The notes: generated by a model not told the origin, from the sequence alone. A stretch of DNA of 56,387 nt from Allohoeflea poritis (GCF_027889715.1 NZ_JAPJZH010000024.1:1-56387), one strand, 5' to 3'. Positions 27,502 through 36,599 are shown, numbered from the stretch's first letter. Made by a program: numbers and translations.

Positions 27502-28389
27502 CTATTCTTGTGGTTTGTCCCATACCGGGTGGTCGCCGACCGCACTACTCTCAACCCTGACCTCCAATGCACCGACGCCTTCCGCGAAACTTGCCACGAG
27601 ATCTCCCTCCTTGATCGGGCCAACGCCGGAAGGGGTTCCGGTAGCGATGACGTCACCGGGATAAAGTGTCATCACAGCCGAAGACATCTCAATCATGGTT
27701 GGGATGTCGACAATCAGATCGCGGGTGTTGGCTTTTTGCCGCTCTTTGCCGTTTACGGTGAGACGAATGCCCATTTCTTGCGGATTTGTGATCTCATCGC
27801 GGGTGACAATCCAAGGTCCAAGCGGGCAAAAGGTGTCATAGGACTTGCGCATGACCCTTTCCTCTTTGCCGCGGATCACAACATCGATCAGACAGGAATA
27901 GCCGAAAATGTGCTCATAGGCTGCCTCCTTGGCAATTCCCCTGCCGCCCTTTCCGATAATAATCGCCAGTTCGCATTCGTGGTGAACCTCTCGTCCCTCA
28001 ACAGGCGGAAGTCGGATCGGTTCATTGGGTCCGCTGAGGCTGGAATTTGCTTTCAGGAAGAAGCCTTGCCCTCCCGATGTATACTTTGAAATCAATCCGA
28101 CTTTCGATGATTTCTGTTCCTCAATGTGGGCTTGGTAGTTAGCTGGAAAGGCGATCACTTTGTTAGGCCAATTGATCGGACAATCCAGCGTAACATCCTG
28201 AAGAGGAACACGCGGCGCACTATCAGGTAACTCCAATGATCCAATTCGTGAATTGCTGCGTTCGATGAATTGGATCATCGCGGTGTCCGGCCAACGCTTC
28301 GGGTTCAAGTGCTCCAATTCGGTTAGGTCAACAACGTCATTGCTTTCTATGACCCCGACACGTCCGCCGTTAAATCGAACAACTCTCAA
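27502..28389 (-). CDS. fumarylacetoacetate hydrolase-family protein
   Basis: This 295-residue FAH-fold hydrolase has the metal site HHECELAIIIGKGG, GYSCLIDVVIRGKEE, and the family ending YPGDVIATGTPSGVGPIKEGD. Members hydrolyse 2,4-diketo acids such as fumarylpyruvate and maleylpyruvate or decarboxylate related dienes. Encoded next to the gentisate-type dioxygenase, it probably cleaves the ring-opened product. AAGGAG lies seven bases before TTG 28389, which opens the usual N-terminus (RVVRFNGGRVGV), so that TTG is chosen as start. The gene begins 14 bp after the dioxygenase stop. Confidence 0.87.
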   Translation of the reverse strand: MRVVRFNGGRVGVIESNDVVDLTELEHLNPKRWPDTAMIQFIERSNSRIGSLELPDSAPRVPLQDVTLDCPINWPNKVIAFPANYQAHIEEQKSSKVGLISKYTSGGQGFFLKANSSLSGPNEPIRLPPVEGREVHHECELAIIIGKGGRGIAKEAAYEHIFGYSCLIDVVIRGKEERVMRKSYDTFCPLGPWIVTRDEITNPQEMGIRLTVNGKERQKANTRDLIVDIPTMIEMSSAVMTLYPGDVIATGTPSGVGPIKEGDLVASFAEGVGALEVRVESSAVGDHPVWDKPQE

Positions 28390-28403
28390 GAACTGTCTCC
28401 TTA

Positions 28404-29456
28404 TCAAACATCAGTTTCTTCGCGCCAAAGTCCGAGTGTTTTCATGACCGGGAAATCGTTGACTTGAAAAAGCAGACAGTCGTCGGAATCTGATCGATTG
28501 GCGTGTGCGTGCTTTGCCCAAGGCGGAACTGAAAAGAAGTCGCCTTGAGCCCATTCGAACACATCATCGTCGACGACTGTTTGGCCATTTCCGCGCACCA
28601 CGTGGTAGACTGAGCTTCCGGTATGTCGATGCGGTTTTAACGATATCCCAGGTCTGAGACGCTGAAAGAAAGTCCCTATGGTCGGATTGGCCGGGCCACC
28701 TGTCAGCGGATTTGAAAACTCAAGGATGGTATCGTCGTGCGGATCTGGTTCGAGCATTGCCGCATTGTGTATGGCATCTTCCATGCGTGCCTTGGGGTAT
28801 GCCAGAAGCGGATTGGGGCGCTCCAAACGGGATGGGTATGTGGGCCGCATTATCCCGCTGCCGTATTCGCTGAACGATGCCTGCGGATTATTCAAAACCG
28901 GCTGGCGCGGCGCATCGGAACCTTCATAGAAGACAGCCTCCAAGCTACGCACCAGTGAAATATCCAACACGTCGAGCCAAATCATGGGTTCATCACCGAG
29001 ATGCTCGTGATCGTGCCAAGCCCCATTTGGCGTGAAGACCAAGTCTCCCTCGTTCATCTGATACTGCTCACCATCGACAATTGTATTGGCACCCTTGCCG
29101 TGCATGATGAACCGAAGGGCGGAAGCTGTGTGTCTGTGGGCGGTGGCGACTTCTCCGGGATTGATAAATTGAATTGATGCCCAGATTGTTGGTGTTGTCC
29201 CGTATTCGAGACCAGGATTGCCAAGTCGAAGCGTTCTACGGACCGAACCATGCTCGAGCTTGATGTCACGCCCGATACGATCCAGATTTTCCATGATATC
29301 GGCGTGTTTCCAGTGGCAGGGCACCATTGTCGGTTTCGGCACGGGCGTAAACAGCGGCGGGTCATCGGCCTGATGGATTGAGAAATTGAGCGCTTGTAAA
29401 TCGGCTTGCAGGTTCTTTCGAGCGTCGCCGTCATTGGCGGTCATGACATCAGACAT
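28404..29456 (-). CDS. gentisate 1,2-dioxygenase-like bicupin
   Basis: This 350-residue two-cupin Fe(II) ring-cleavage dioxygenase has N-terminal iron ligands in TAHRHTASALRF and GAWHDHEHLGD, and a second cupin with KPHRHTGSSVYHVVRG and VPPWAKHAHANR. The family cleaves gentisate to maleylpyruvate; some members take salicylate or 1-hydroxy-2-naphthoate. One oddity is FIMHGKG where many gentisate enzymes have F-I-x-E-G, a change near the iron site. GGAGA precedes the ATG at 29456. No GSH-type maleylpyruvate isomerase is encoded nearby, so direct hydrolysis by the adjacent FAH protein is expected. Confidence 0.88.
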   Translation of the reverse strand: MSDVMTANDGDARKNLQADLQALNFSIHQADDPPLFTPVPKPTMVPCHWKHADIMENLDRIGRDIKLEHGSVRRTLRLGNPGLEYGTTPTIWASIQFINPGEVATAHRHTASALRFIMHGKGANTIVDGEQYQMNEGDLVFTPNGAWHDHEHLGDEPMIWLDVLDISLVRSLEAVFYEGSDAPRQPVLNNPQASFSEYGSGIMRPTYPSRLERPNPLLAYPKARMEDAIHNAAMLEPDPHDDTILEFSNPLTGGPANPTIGTFFQRLRPGISLKPHRHTGSSVYHVVRGNGQTVVDDDVFEWAQGDFFSVPPWAKHAHANRSDSDDCLLFQVNDFPVMKTLGLWREETDV

Positions 29457-29623
29457 GCGTTTCTCCATGGTTTTTATTGAGCCGGCGACAGATCGCGGGC
29501 GTTTGGTTCAAGTCAGCAACTGGAGCGCTAAAGAATTTAGATGTAATAGTTTTGGATCTTGGGAGTGGCCAATATACAAGTACGAATGCTAGATGCGGTA
29601 TTGTGTTTGCGTATTTCATTGCA

Positions 29624-30397
29624 TTATACGGAAGAATATCTTCCCCCTGTGACTCTAATGTCTTCGCCCGAGATGAATCCTGTTTCAGGCGATGCAAGAA
29701 ATAATACGCAATCAGCTATATCGCTGACTTCACCTGGCCGCTTTATTGGCGTGTGTTCTTTGGCCCGGCGATCAATGTCGGCATATGTGGGCATATTCAT
29801 CACCCGATCTGTCCGGATGAGCCCAGGCGAGACAGCATTGACGGTAATGCCCTGTGGCGCCAGTTCGATGGACATTGCGCGCGTCAGTCCGAGTACGCCG
29901 GCCTTGGCCGCCGAATAGTTTGCCTTTTTCCTCTCACCCAGGCTTGCCCGTGATGCGATGTTTATGATGCGACCGTAGGACGATGGGATCATCCGCGCCA
30001 CCACGGCCTGCGAAACGAGGAATACGGAAGTCAGACAGACATTGAGCACGGAATCCCAATCCTCCTGAGACATCTCCAAAAAACTTCGGTCGCGTGAGAA
30101 ACCGGCGTTGTTGACAAGGATTTGAGGCTCTCCCAATTCGGAAACTGTCTGGTTCACCGCATCAGCGATTGACTCTGCTTTCGTTACGTCGGCTTGAAAC
30201 GCGACCGCTCTGCCACCCAAGGTTTCGATCTTATGGACCGTCTCTTTCGAAGCGGCTGTGTCAAGGTCCCAGATCGCGACTTTCGCACCAGCGCCAGCCA
30301 GTGTTTTGGCGATACCCTGACCGATGCCGGCGCCGCCGCCGGTCACGATCGCTACCTGATCTTGCAACCTATGTGGCAAGGTGAGGGATCCTTTCAT
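29624..30397 (-). CDS. SDR-family oxidoreductase
   Basis: This 257-residue classical short-chain dehydrogenase has the cofactor motif VTGGGAGIGQGIA, the NNAG motif (ILVNNAGFSRD), and the catalytic YSAAK (Tyr/Lys) after INIASRASLG. It is a FabG-like 3-hydroxyacyl or alcohol dehydrogenase of unknown substrate. The start at 30397 overlaps the end of the MmgE/PrpD gene by 29 bp with no clear Shine-Dalgarno site, suggesting translational coupling. Confidence 0.85.
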   Translation of the reverse strand: MKGSLTLPHRLQDQVAIVTGGGAGIGQGIAKTLAGAGAKVAIWDLDTAASKETVHKIETLGGRAVAFQADVTKAESIADAVNQTVSELGEPQILVNNAGFSRDRSFLEMSQEDWDSVLNVCLTSVFLVSQAVVARMIPSSYGRIINIASRASLGERKKANYSAAKAGVLGLTRAMSIELAPQGITVNAVSPGLIRTDRVMNMPTYADIDRRAKEHTPIKRPGEVSDIADCVLFLASPETGFISGEDIRVTGGRYSSV

Positions 30398-31787
30398 TAT
30401 TGATGAAACTTGGCTCGAACGGCTCAAATATGAAGTCCAAACCACCAGTAATTCTCTCTAATTCACTGACCCGGCCGATCAGGAATCGAAGATCGCTTTC
30501 CTCCGCAATATCCGAAGCCAGGGTCAAAAACTTGGTAATCACTTCGTCATCGGACAGGGGATTGCTCGGAGACCCCTTGGGCGCATTGCATGCCGTCTTT
30601 CTGGTTGTGCCATCGACAAGTTCAATTTCGACACGGCACTGATGGTAATGGTCCAGCTTGAGGTCCTCCCTGATCTCGATTGAGTTCATCAGACGCTCAA
30701 ACCGGGGATCGGAAGCGATATCGCGCGCGCTTACCGTGTGTTCAGGCAGAATTACATCATGCTCACCAAGCGCTAGAGCAATGCAGTATTCGGCGTGGAA
30801 GCGTGCTTCCATTGGGGTAGATGGTGGCTCGTCCTTTTTTACACCGGCGATGATGTAGGGCGGAAGGAAGACACGCGCTTTGATGATCAGGTTCGGATCA
30901 ATTCCAGATTTTCTGAGTTCAATTGAGGCGTCAATTGCAGAATGAATATATCCGCAACACGCATGGAACTTCCGCCTCGGTGCCGTCAATGCCCAGGTCT
31001 GGGCGGTCAAAGCAGCAGAATCGAATCTGCGTGCCAATGTTGCAAACAGTCCAATGGGGCTCTCCAGTAAGGCCGGCGGACCAGTCAGACCGCCCATGGC
31101 ATATCTGGCGGCGCGTAATCCAACGCTGCCGGGCCATGAACCGAACAACAATGGCTTGGTGGATCTGCCCTCTCCGAAAATCACCTCCGCAGGGCACCAA
31201 CCGGCGAGGGCACCCGAAATGGCCATGGCTTCAGCGACCTGAGCGCGATCGCCGCCCAGTAGCTTTGCACAGGCCGCGGCAACACCGATCGTGGACGGAA
31301 TGCCCGGCGGCGTCACACCTACATCCTCATAGGACTTCATGGTTGGATAATAAGCATTGTAAATTCGCGCGGTCGCCTCTATCCCAGCGATTATGGCCGA
31401 AAGTACGTCCGTACCGGCGCTTTCTTGCTCTTGTCCGAGTGCGAGCGCTGTGGGCACCACTGCAATGCTAGCGTGCCCGGCAATCAGGTCATTGAGTTCG
31501 AAGACATCTCCCATATAGGCGTTGACTATCGCCGCGACATCGGTGGGTACTTTTCGCGAAGACCCGATGACCGAAGCGCGGCTTGGCTTATTGCCAGCGA
31601 CGCCTAATTCGGCGGCAAGGAGCCTGCGGGCATCGTCATCGCGGGAACCGGCGGCAATGCATCCAACAGTGTCCAGAATACAAAGCTTGGCCTGGTCGCG
31701 TACATCTGCAGGGCAGGACTTTATCGTCAGTGAAGAACAAAGCCCCGCAATTTCCCAAAACGGTTTGAATTTGCTTGGATCAGACAA
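30369..31787 (-). CDS. MmgE/PrpD-family protein
   Basis: This 472-residue member of the MmgE/PrpD family includes 2-methylcitrate dehydratase and cis-aconitate decarboxylase among its relatives. Visible segments are LCILDTVGCIAAGSRDDDAR, VFELNDLIAGHASIAVVP, KLLGGDRAQVAEAMAISGAL and RRKFHACCGYIHSAIDA. It may dehydrate or decarboxylate a tricarboxylate-like intermediate. The TTG at 31787 follows AGGGA and overlaps the previous stop by 8 bp; codons further upstream lie inside the neighbouring gene and are not PrpD-like. Its role in a ring-cleavage cluster is unclear. Confidence 0.8.
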   Translation of the reverse strand: MSDPSKFKPFWEIAGLCSSLTIKSCPADVRDQAKLCILDTVGCIAAGSRDDDARRLLAAELGVAGNKPSRASVIGSSRKVPTDVAAIVNAYMGDVFELNDLIAGHASIAVVPTALALGQEQESAGTDVLSAIIAGIEATARIYNAYYPTMKSYEDVGVTPPGIPSTIGVAAACAKLLGGDRAQVAEAMAISGALAGWCPAEVIFGEGRSTKPLLFGSWPGSVGLRAARYAMGGLTGPPALLESPIGLFATLARRFDSAALTAQTWALTAPRRKFHACCGYIHSAIDASIELRKSGIDPNLIIKARVFLPPYIIAGVKKDEPPSTPMEARFHAEYCIALALGEHDVILPEHTVSARDIASDPRFERLMNSIEIREDLKLDHYHQCRVEIELVDGTTRKTACNAPKGSPSNPLSDDEVITKFLTLASDIAEESDLRFLIGRVSELERITGGLDFIFEPFEPSFINNERIPHLAT

Positions 31788-33201
31788 GTTGAGGGTCCCT
31801 GAGTATTTGTTCGGAGGCGCGCAGCCCTGTAACCGCCGACTTGACCAAGCCGCCGACATAGCCCGGCTTTTCGCCACCTTCTAAACCACCGGTGCAAGCA
31901 CCTGCCGCATAGAGGCCGGGTATGGGTATGCTGTCTTTTGTTGCCGACAGCACCTGGCTGTTTGCGTCGATTTCAATACCACCCATCGTATGCGTAATTC
32001 CGGCAATGATGGGTGCCGCAAAATACGGCGCTTCTTCAATCGGCCAAAGATTTTGGGGCGTGAAACTCCGGCATGGCGTTAAAGAAGAGCCATCGTTCTT
32101 AGCGATAGCGCTATTGTGGGAGATTACCGTTTCGCACAGATTTTCTGCCGGCAAAGCAATCCTGTCGGCCAGCTCTGACAAGGTATCACTTTGGATCACC
32201 GCGCCCTCCAAATCCAAAAGATTGGGATTTGGGGGAATAAAGCGTGCCCTGCCTGGACCTTCCCAAATATTATGATCAAAGATCACCCAAACTTTATCCG
32301 GATCGGGTTGCCTGGCTACCGCATTGGCAATCGACACACCGCCCAGCCCTTCGTCGCAAAAACGCCGGCCGTAAGCATCCACAACGATTCCGGCCAGCGC
32401 GAGATAATCGAGCCAAGGGTATGGCCAGTAGCGACTGTCTTGAGCGCTTGGAGCTGACTGCAGGTGGCCATAGAAACCGCTAAGGTCGGTCACTTTGCCG
32501 CCAAATGCCGAAACCATTTTTAGTCCATCGCCGACACTTTGCCCGGAGTTCCTTTGCAGCAATCTTTCGGGCAATGCCGAGATGTTCTCGCGCAACAGGT
32601 CGCTGTTTGACTGGAAACCGCCATCGCAGATTATGGTAGCGCCGGCGAGTATCGTGACCGATTGGCCATTTTCTTGAAGGGCCGTCATGCCTAGGCAGCG
32701 ACCGGCATCTCCGACTAGCTGCTGGCCATGGAGACCTCTATGCAGTTCCCCACCCAGATCCAACAGCTGTCGTTCAAGCGTTCTTAAAAGGACATCGCCG
32801 GACCGCCCTTCCGTGCTGCCACCAATGCGGTTTATTGCTGGCGGCGCGAGTACAAAATTGTGCCATGGGTCAGGGCTCCCTTTGACAAAGCGAATCCCCT
32901 GGTTTTGTAACCATCTCACAGCGCGGATGGCATCGGTTGCAACTGCTTCAGCCAGGTCTTCGCGTGCTGAGTAGCCGGTCTCCTCCAGAATGCGGCCTTT
33001 CAAGAGTGCCGGATCGCTGAGGATATCGGTTAAGCAGACATGGAAGACACCACCGGACATCCGCGTGTTGCACGGATAACGTTCATCTTTGCCTTTTTCT
33101 GCAACAAGGACCGACTTCCCAGCCTGGGCCAGTCTTAACGCGCAGGTGATTCCGGCAAGACCGGCACCCATCACGACGGCATCTACGGTAAGGTCGGTCA
33201 T
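31780..33201 (-). CDS. FAD-dependent oxidoreductase, tricarballylate dehydrogenase-like
   Basis: This 473-residue FAD_binding_2 protein has VDAVVMGAGLAGITCALRLA, EKGKDERYPCNTRMSGGVFH, and the C-terminal GLYAAGACTGGLEGG. The NTRMSGGVFH stretch resembles TcuA-type tricarballylate dehydrogenases. The second such flavoprotein lies at 25838, and the two are clearly different. It is encoded directly after a small two-helix membrane protein (stop 33202, start 33201) and before the PrpD gene, so it may hand electrons to the membrane, but no cytochrome or iron-sulfur partner is visible. Confidence 0.82.
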   Translation of the reverse strand: MTDLTVDAVVMGAGLAGITCALRLAQAGKSVLVAEKGKDERYPCNTRMSGGVFHVCLTDILSDPALLKGRILEETGYSAREDLAEAVATDAIRAVRWLQNQGIRFVKGSPDPWHNFVLAPPAINRIGGSTEGRSGDVLLRTLERQLLDLGGELHRGLHGQQLVGDAGRCLGMTALQENGQSVTILAGATIICDGGFQSNSDLLRENISALPERLLQRNSGQSVGDGLKMVSAFGGKVTDLSGFYGHLQSAPSAQDSRYWPYPWLDYLALAGIVVDAYGRRFCDEGLGGVSIANAVARQPDPDKVWVIFDHNIWEGPGRARFIPPNPNLLDLEGAVIQSDTLSELADRIALPAENLCETVISHNSAIAKNDGSSLTPCRSFTPQNLWPIEEAPYFAAPIIAGITHTMGGIEIDANSQVLSATKDSIPIPGLYAAGACTGGLEGGEKPGYVGGLVKSAVTGLRASEQILRDPQLV

Positions 33202-33426
33202 TTAGCGTGGCATCATTGTATCGGCGACGAGAGCGACGATTTCGATTAGGAGGCGGACGATGGCAAACGCGGCAACGGCCGATAAGGCCGCCAATGGTAA
33301 TACCAGCATCGCACCCGTGTGGAAAAACAAGGCGAAACCGGTCACCAGTACATAGCCGGCGGCAACCCATTCGATTAATGGCTTGTTTTTTATTGCGAAC
33401 CGAATGGATGGGTAGTCTTGATCCAA
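33202..33426 (-). CDS. small two-helix membrane protein, unknown
   Basis: This 74-residue protein has two hydrophobic segments, WVAAGYVLVTGFALFFHTGA and VLPLAALSAVAAFAIVRLL, and basic N- and C-terminal ends. No family was recognised. It is the first gene of the flavoprotein-PrpD-SDR operon, directly abutting the next start, with a GGAGG-type site (AAGGAGGTGAG) just before its ATG. A membrane anchor or electron-transfer partner for the flavoprotein is conceivable but unsupported. Confidence 0.65.
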   Translation of the reverse strand: MDQDYPSIRFAIKNKPLIEWVAAGYVLVTGFALFFHTGAMLVLPLAALSAVAAFAIVRLLIEIVALVADTMMPR

Positions 33427-33491
33427 ATCTCACCTCCTTATCTGCCGGTGGGTTGTTACGGATTGCCGATCGATAAGCTGTATCGTTATAA

Positions 33492-33502
33492 TGGTAATAC
33501 CA
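33492..33502. promoter_or_regulatory. GntR box D (TGGTAATACCA)
   Basis: The box is flanked as AATGGTAATACCATTTT, 66 bp upstream of the small membrane protein that opens the flavoprotein-PrpD-SDR operon. It is the reverse complement of the box C core. Confidence 0.68.
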
Positions 33503-33650
33503 TTTTAAAGACACCACAATATGATAAGAAAGATTGGCTTAAAAAACCGGCAAATCTCGTACTTTGAAGGCTAATTACACTCCAGTGGGTCGCGCAGAAG
33601 CGAAGTCGCCTTCTGCGCAGTCATTGGTCAGGGCTTTACTTGCCGGACCC

Positions 33651-34751
33651 TTACAGCTTGCCGTAGATTTCCCGGCGCAATGCAGCTTCGTATGCATCGA
33701 TGTCATCGCCCAACTCGTCGACAATTGTCTCCCACTTGGCCAAGTTTTCGATGAATGCGCCGACGATCGCATCGGCGTCAGCCACACCGGCTTCAGATGC
33801 CGCTGCAACGACCCGTTGTGTTTCTGCTTCAATATGCGCATCGATGACGTCGCGAACTTCCTGCCCAGGTTGGGTGACGTTGAATCCCAGTGTTTCGGCA
33901 TCGTTGATTACTTTTTCGGATTCGTTCCGGTAAGCAAATGCAGCCTTTGCGACACCTATTGGAGCGGCATCCAGCAGGACGGCGCGCTGCGTATCGGTAA
34001 GGTCTTCCCACATGTCCTTTCTCAGATTCAGCATTGGGCCACCAAACGTAGCGCCCGATGCGGTCAGCAGAACATTCTTGGCCACATCTCCAAATGAGCG
34101 GGTCACCAGCCAACCTGGCGAGCCGAGCGTGCAATCGATCTGGCCCCGTTGAAGGCCTTCATAAACCTCACTTATGGTCATATTCACAGGCACGCCCCCG
34201 ACCGCTGTCGCAATTCCGGACAGCGCGGCGGTTGAGCGAATTCGTTTGCCGTTGAGGTCAGAAAGGGTTGTCAGCGGATCAACACATAAGAAGCTGTAAG
34301 GTGCTGTCGAGTAGCCGCCGAGAAACTGCACATTCCAGGATGCAAGCTCAGCAAGACAGCCCTCGCAATTTAAGAGCACTGTTTCGGTAAATGCCGCTGC
34401 CGCGACACGCGGATCACCACCTAAAACACTGAGTGAAGCGATAGTGTTCAGGACAGGCAAGTCGGTTGGATAGTAGATGGTCGAGACCATGCCCCCATCA
34501 ACAATACCATCTCTGATCCCAGCAAGTGTCGTTTTGGTGCCAACAACTGCACCGCCGGCCATGAGTTGGTAGTCAATTTCATTGCTGCTTTTCTCCTTAG
34601 CAGCTTCCAGAAACGGAATGATGCCTTCGCGGACAAGCACGGATTTTGTCGATCCGTAGGCGCCGTAGGTGATCGTCTCGGCTCCGACGGAAAGCACAGA
34701 ACCGGCGAGCATCGTCGCAGCAAGGCCAAATCGGCTGATTATAGAAGTCAT
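33651..34751 (-). CDS. dctP: TRAP transporter solute-binding protein DctP
   Basis: This 366-residue periplasmic protein has a signal peptide (MTSIISRFGLAATMLAGSVL, cleavage after SVGA) and the DctP core, including the LNGKRIRSTAALSG loop, which holds the carboxylate-binding Arg, and the TISEVYEGLQRGQIDC segment. It is the third gene of a complete dctQ-dctM-dctP operon on the minus strand. GGAGGAG precedes the ATG. The ligand is unknown. Confidence 0.92.
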   Translation of the reverse strand: MTSIISRFGLAATMLAGSVLSVGAETITYGAYGSTKSVLVREGIIPFLEAAKEKSSNEIDYQLMAGGAVVGTKTTLAGIRDGIVDGGMVSTIYYPTDLPVLNTIASLSVLGGDPRVAAAAFTETVLLNCEGCLAELASWNVQFLGGYSTAPYSFLCVDPLTTLSDLNGKRIRSTAALSGIATAVGGVPVNMTISEVYEGLQRGQIDCTLGSPGWLVTRSFGDVAKNVLLTASGATFGGPMLNLRKDMWEDLTDTQRAVLLDAAPIGVAKAAFAYRNESEKVINDAETLGFNVTQPGQEVRDVIDAHIEAETQRVVAAASEAGVADADAIVGAFIENLAKWETIVDELGDDIDAYEAALRREIYGKL

Positions 34752-34778
34752 TGGTTTTCTCCTCCATTTTTTTGTGAA

Positions 34779-36089
34779 TCAGTCGCTCATCACGCTCGGC
34801 AAAAAGAGCGTAATTTGCGGAAACAAGATCAGCAGAGAGACGACGATGAGCTCGGCCAACAGGAACCAAGCGACACCTTTATAGATCGTGCCCAAGCTGA
34901 TCGAATTTCCCACAACCCCCTTCAGGACAAACACGTTGAGGCCAACCGGCGGCGTAAGCATGCCAATCTCCATGTATTTGACGAGCAAAATACCCACCCA
35001 GATCAAGCTGACATCCAAAGCGTCAAGTATTGGTAGAAGTATTGGAAGTGTTAGTAGCATAACACCCAAGGGGTCCAAGAACATGCCAAGAACAAGGTAG
35101 ACAAGCCCGGTCATTATCAGGATCGTCGAAACATCGAGGCTCAACCCGACGACATATTCGGTAAGCTGAAAGGGGATGCCTGTGAAAGCAAGGAAACGCG
35201 TAAAAAGCGAAGCGCCGATCGCAATCAAGAAGATCATCGCCGTGCCGGTCACTGCATCGCGTAGGCTGTTTGACAACACCGACCAGGAAAAGCGCCCTTG
35301 CACTGCGGCAACAAGCGTTGCGATCAATGCACCAAGAGCTGCCGCCTCGGTCGCACTGGCCAGGCCGCTGTAAATGCTTCCAATTACGCCGATAACGAGG
35401 ATCGGCAGTGGCCAAATCGTCACAACCAGGGAAAGCCTCTCTCTAAGGCTATAGGTCTCGTGTACAGGCGGTGCCAGACTGGGATTGAGCGAGGATCGGA
35501 CGACAATCATCACCGCATAACAAAGGGCCGTTAAAAAACCTGGCAGGATACCGCCGATAAGGAGCTTTCCGACCGGTGCCTGCGCAAATACGGCATATAA
35601 GACAATGAGTATGCTAGGCGGTATGATGGCGCCCAGGGTTCCGACCGCTGCTGCGACGCCAGTTGCCAGACTGGGATTGTACCCCAACCGCAGCATCTCT
35701 GGAACGGCAATCCGGCCCATTGCCGCCGTGGTCGCTAGACTTGATCCCGATGCGGCAGCGAACCCCGCGCCCGCAAAATTGGTGGCGACTGCCAAACCCC
35801 CCGGCAGTCGGCCAAGCCACGCCCGCGCAGCGTCGAAAAGGCCCGCAGTCAGACCAGAGTGCGATGCGATACCGCCCATCAACAAGAACATTGGAATTGC
35901 CGACAAAGTCCAGTGCGCGGTGAAGTCATACGGGATCGATGCCAGTGCCCCGAACGCTGCCTGCTCGCCACGAATCCAGAAAATGCCAATGAAAGATACG
36001 GCTGTGAGCGATAGTGCAATCGGTATGCGAAGAAACATCAGAAGCAAAAGAGTTCCAACGCCGAGCAGGCCTATCTCAAAGGGTGCCAT
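34779..36089 (-). CDS. dctM: TRAP transporter large permease DctM
   Basis: This 436-residue polytopic permease resembles the DctM at 15899 in motif order (AMGRIAVPEMLRLGYNPSLA, VGTLGAIIPPSILIVLYAVF, LGMFLDPLGVMLLTLPILLP) and ends LFLPSVMSD. It is encoded between dctQ and dctP with gaps of 21 and 27 bp. With them it should form a complete sodium-coupled acid uptake system. Confidence 0.93.
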   Translation of the reverse strand: MAPFEIGLLGVGTLLLLMFLRIPIALSLTAVSFIGIFWIRGEQAAFGALASIPYDFTAHWTLSAIPMFLLMGGIASHSGLTAGLFDAARAWLGRLPGGLAVATNFAGAGFAAASGSSLATTAAMGRIAVPEMLRLGYNPSLATGVAAAVGTLGAIIPPSILIVLYAVFAQAPVGKLLIGGILPGFLTALCYAVMIVVRSSLNPSLAPPVHETYSLRERLSLVVTIWPLPILVIGVIGSIYSGLASATEAAALGALIATLVAAVQGRFSWSVLSNSLRDAVTGTAMIFLIAIGASLFTRFLAFTGIPFQLTEYVVGLSLDVSTILIMTGLVYLVLGMFLDPLGVMLLTLPILLPILDALDVSLIWVGILLVKYMEIGMLTPPVGLNVFVLKGVVGNSISLGTIYKGVAWFLLAELIVVSLLILFPQITLFLPSVMSD

Positions 36090-36110
36090 CTTCTTGAAGT
36101 GCCTTTGTTT

Positions 36111-36599
36111 TTATTGATGCGGCGGGGTGGAAGAGGGTCGCAAGAGCTGACCGGCCAACACAAATGCGAAAGTCGCAAAGCCAACAACGACGAACCATCG
36201 CGTCGGCCAAACGACAAGGTACGTCGTCATGACCGGAACCGCCTCACCGCGCTGTGTCTGTTCGATCGCAATTTCCGAACTTGCAAAGCAGAGCAATGCA
36301 ACGAGCAAAAGGGAAACCGAACCGGCAAAAAATTGTATCGCGGCTTGTGTCTTGCGACTGTTGAAAATGTGAGATGATATCTCGACAGTCGCATGTTCCC
36401 GGCGGCGTTGCACTTCCGCAAAACCAAGAAAAACAATGGCCGTCATGTAAAAGTGGCTTACAATCTCAATCGTGCCTGGCAGGGGTGAATTTAACAGCTG
36501 TCGGGAAAGTGTGTCTGCTGCGACATGCACCACCATCACCGCGGTAGCCAAGGTGGCAACTGCCATAGGTAGTTTCTTAAGCTGTTTTGCCGCTCGCAC
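36111..36599 (-). CDS. dctQ: TRAP transporter small permease DctQ
   Basis: This 162-residue protein has four hydrophobic helices in the DctQ pattern: MAVATLATAVMVVHVAADTL, SHFYMTAIVFLGFAEVQRRR, a middle helix, and FVVVGFATFAFVLAGQLL. The GTG at 36599 is taken as start because GGGAGG lies six bases upstream; ATG 36566 would remove the basic leader. It is the first gene of the operon, with GntR box E 56 bp upstream. Confidence 0.85.
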   Translation of the reverse strand: MRAAKQLKKLPMAVATLATAVMVVHVAADTLSRQLLNSPLPGTIEIVSHFYMTAIVFLGFAEVQRRREHATVEISSHIFNSRKTQAAIQFFAGSVSLLLVALLCFASSEIAIEQTQRGEAVPVMTTYLVVWPTRWFVVVGFATFAFVLAGQLLRPSSTPPHQ

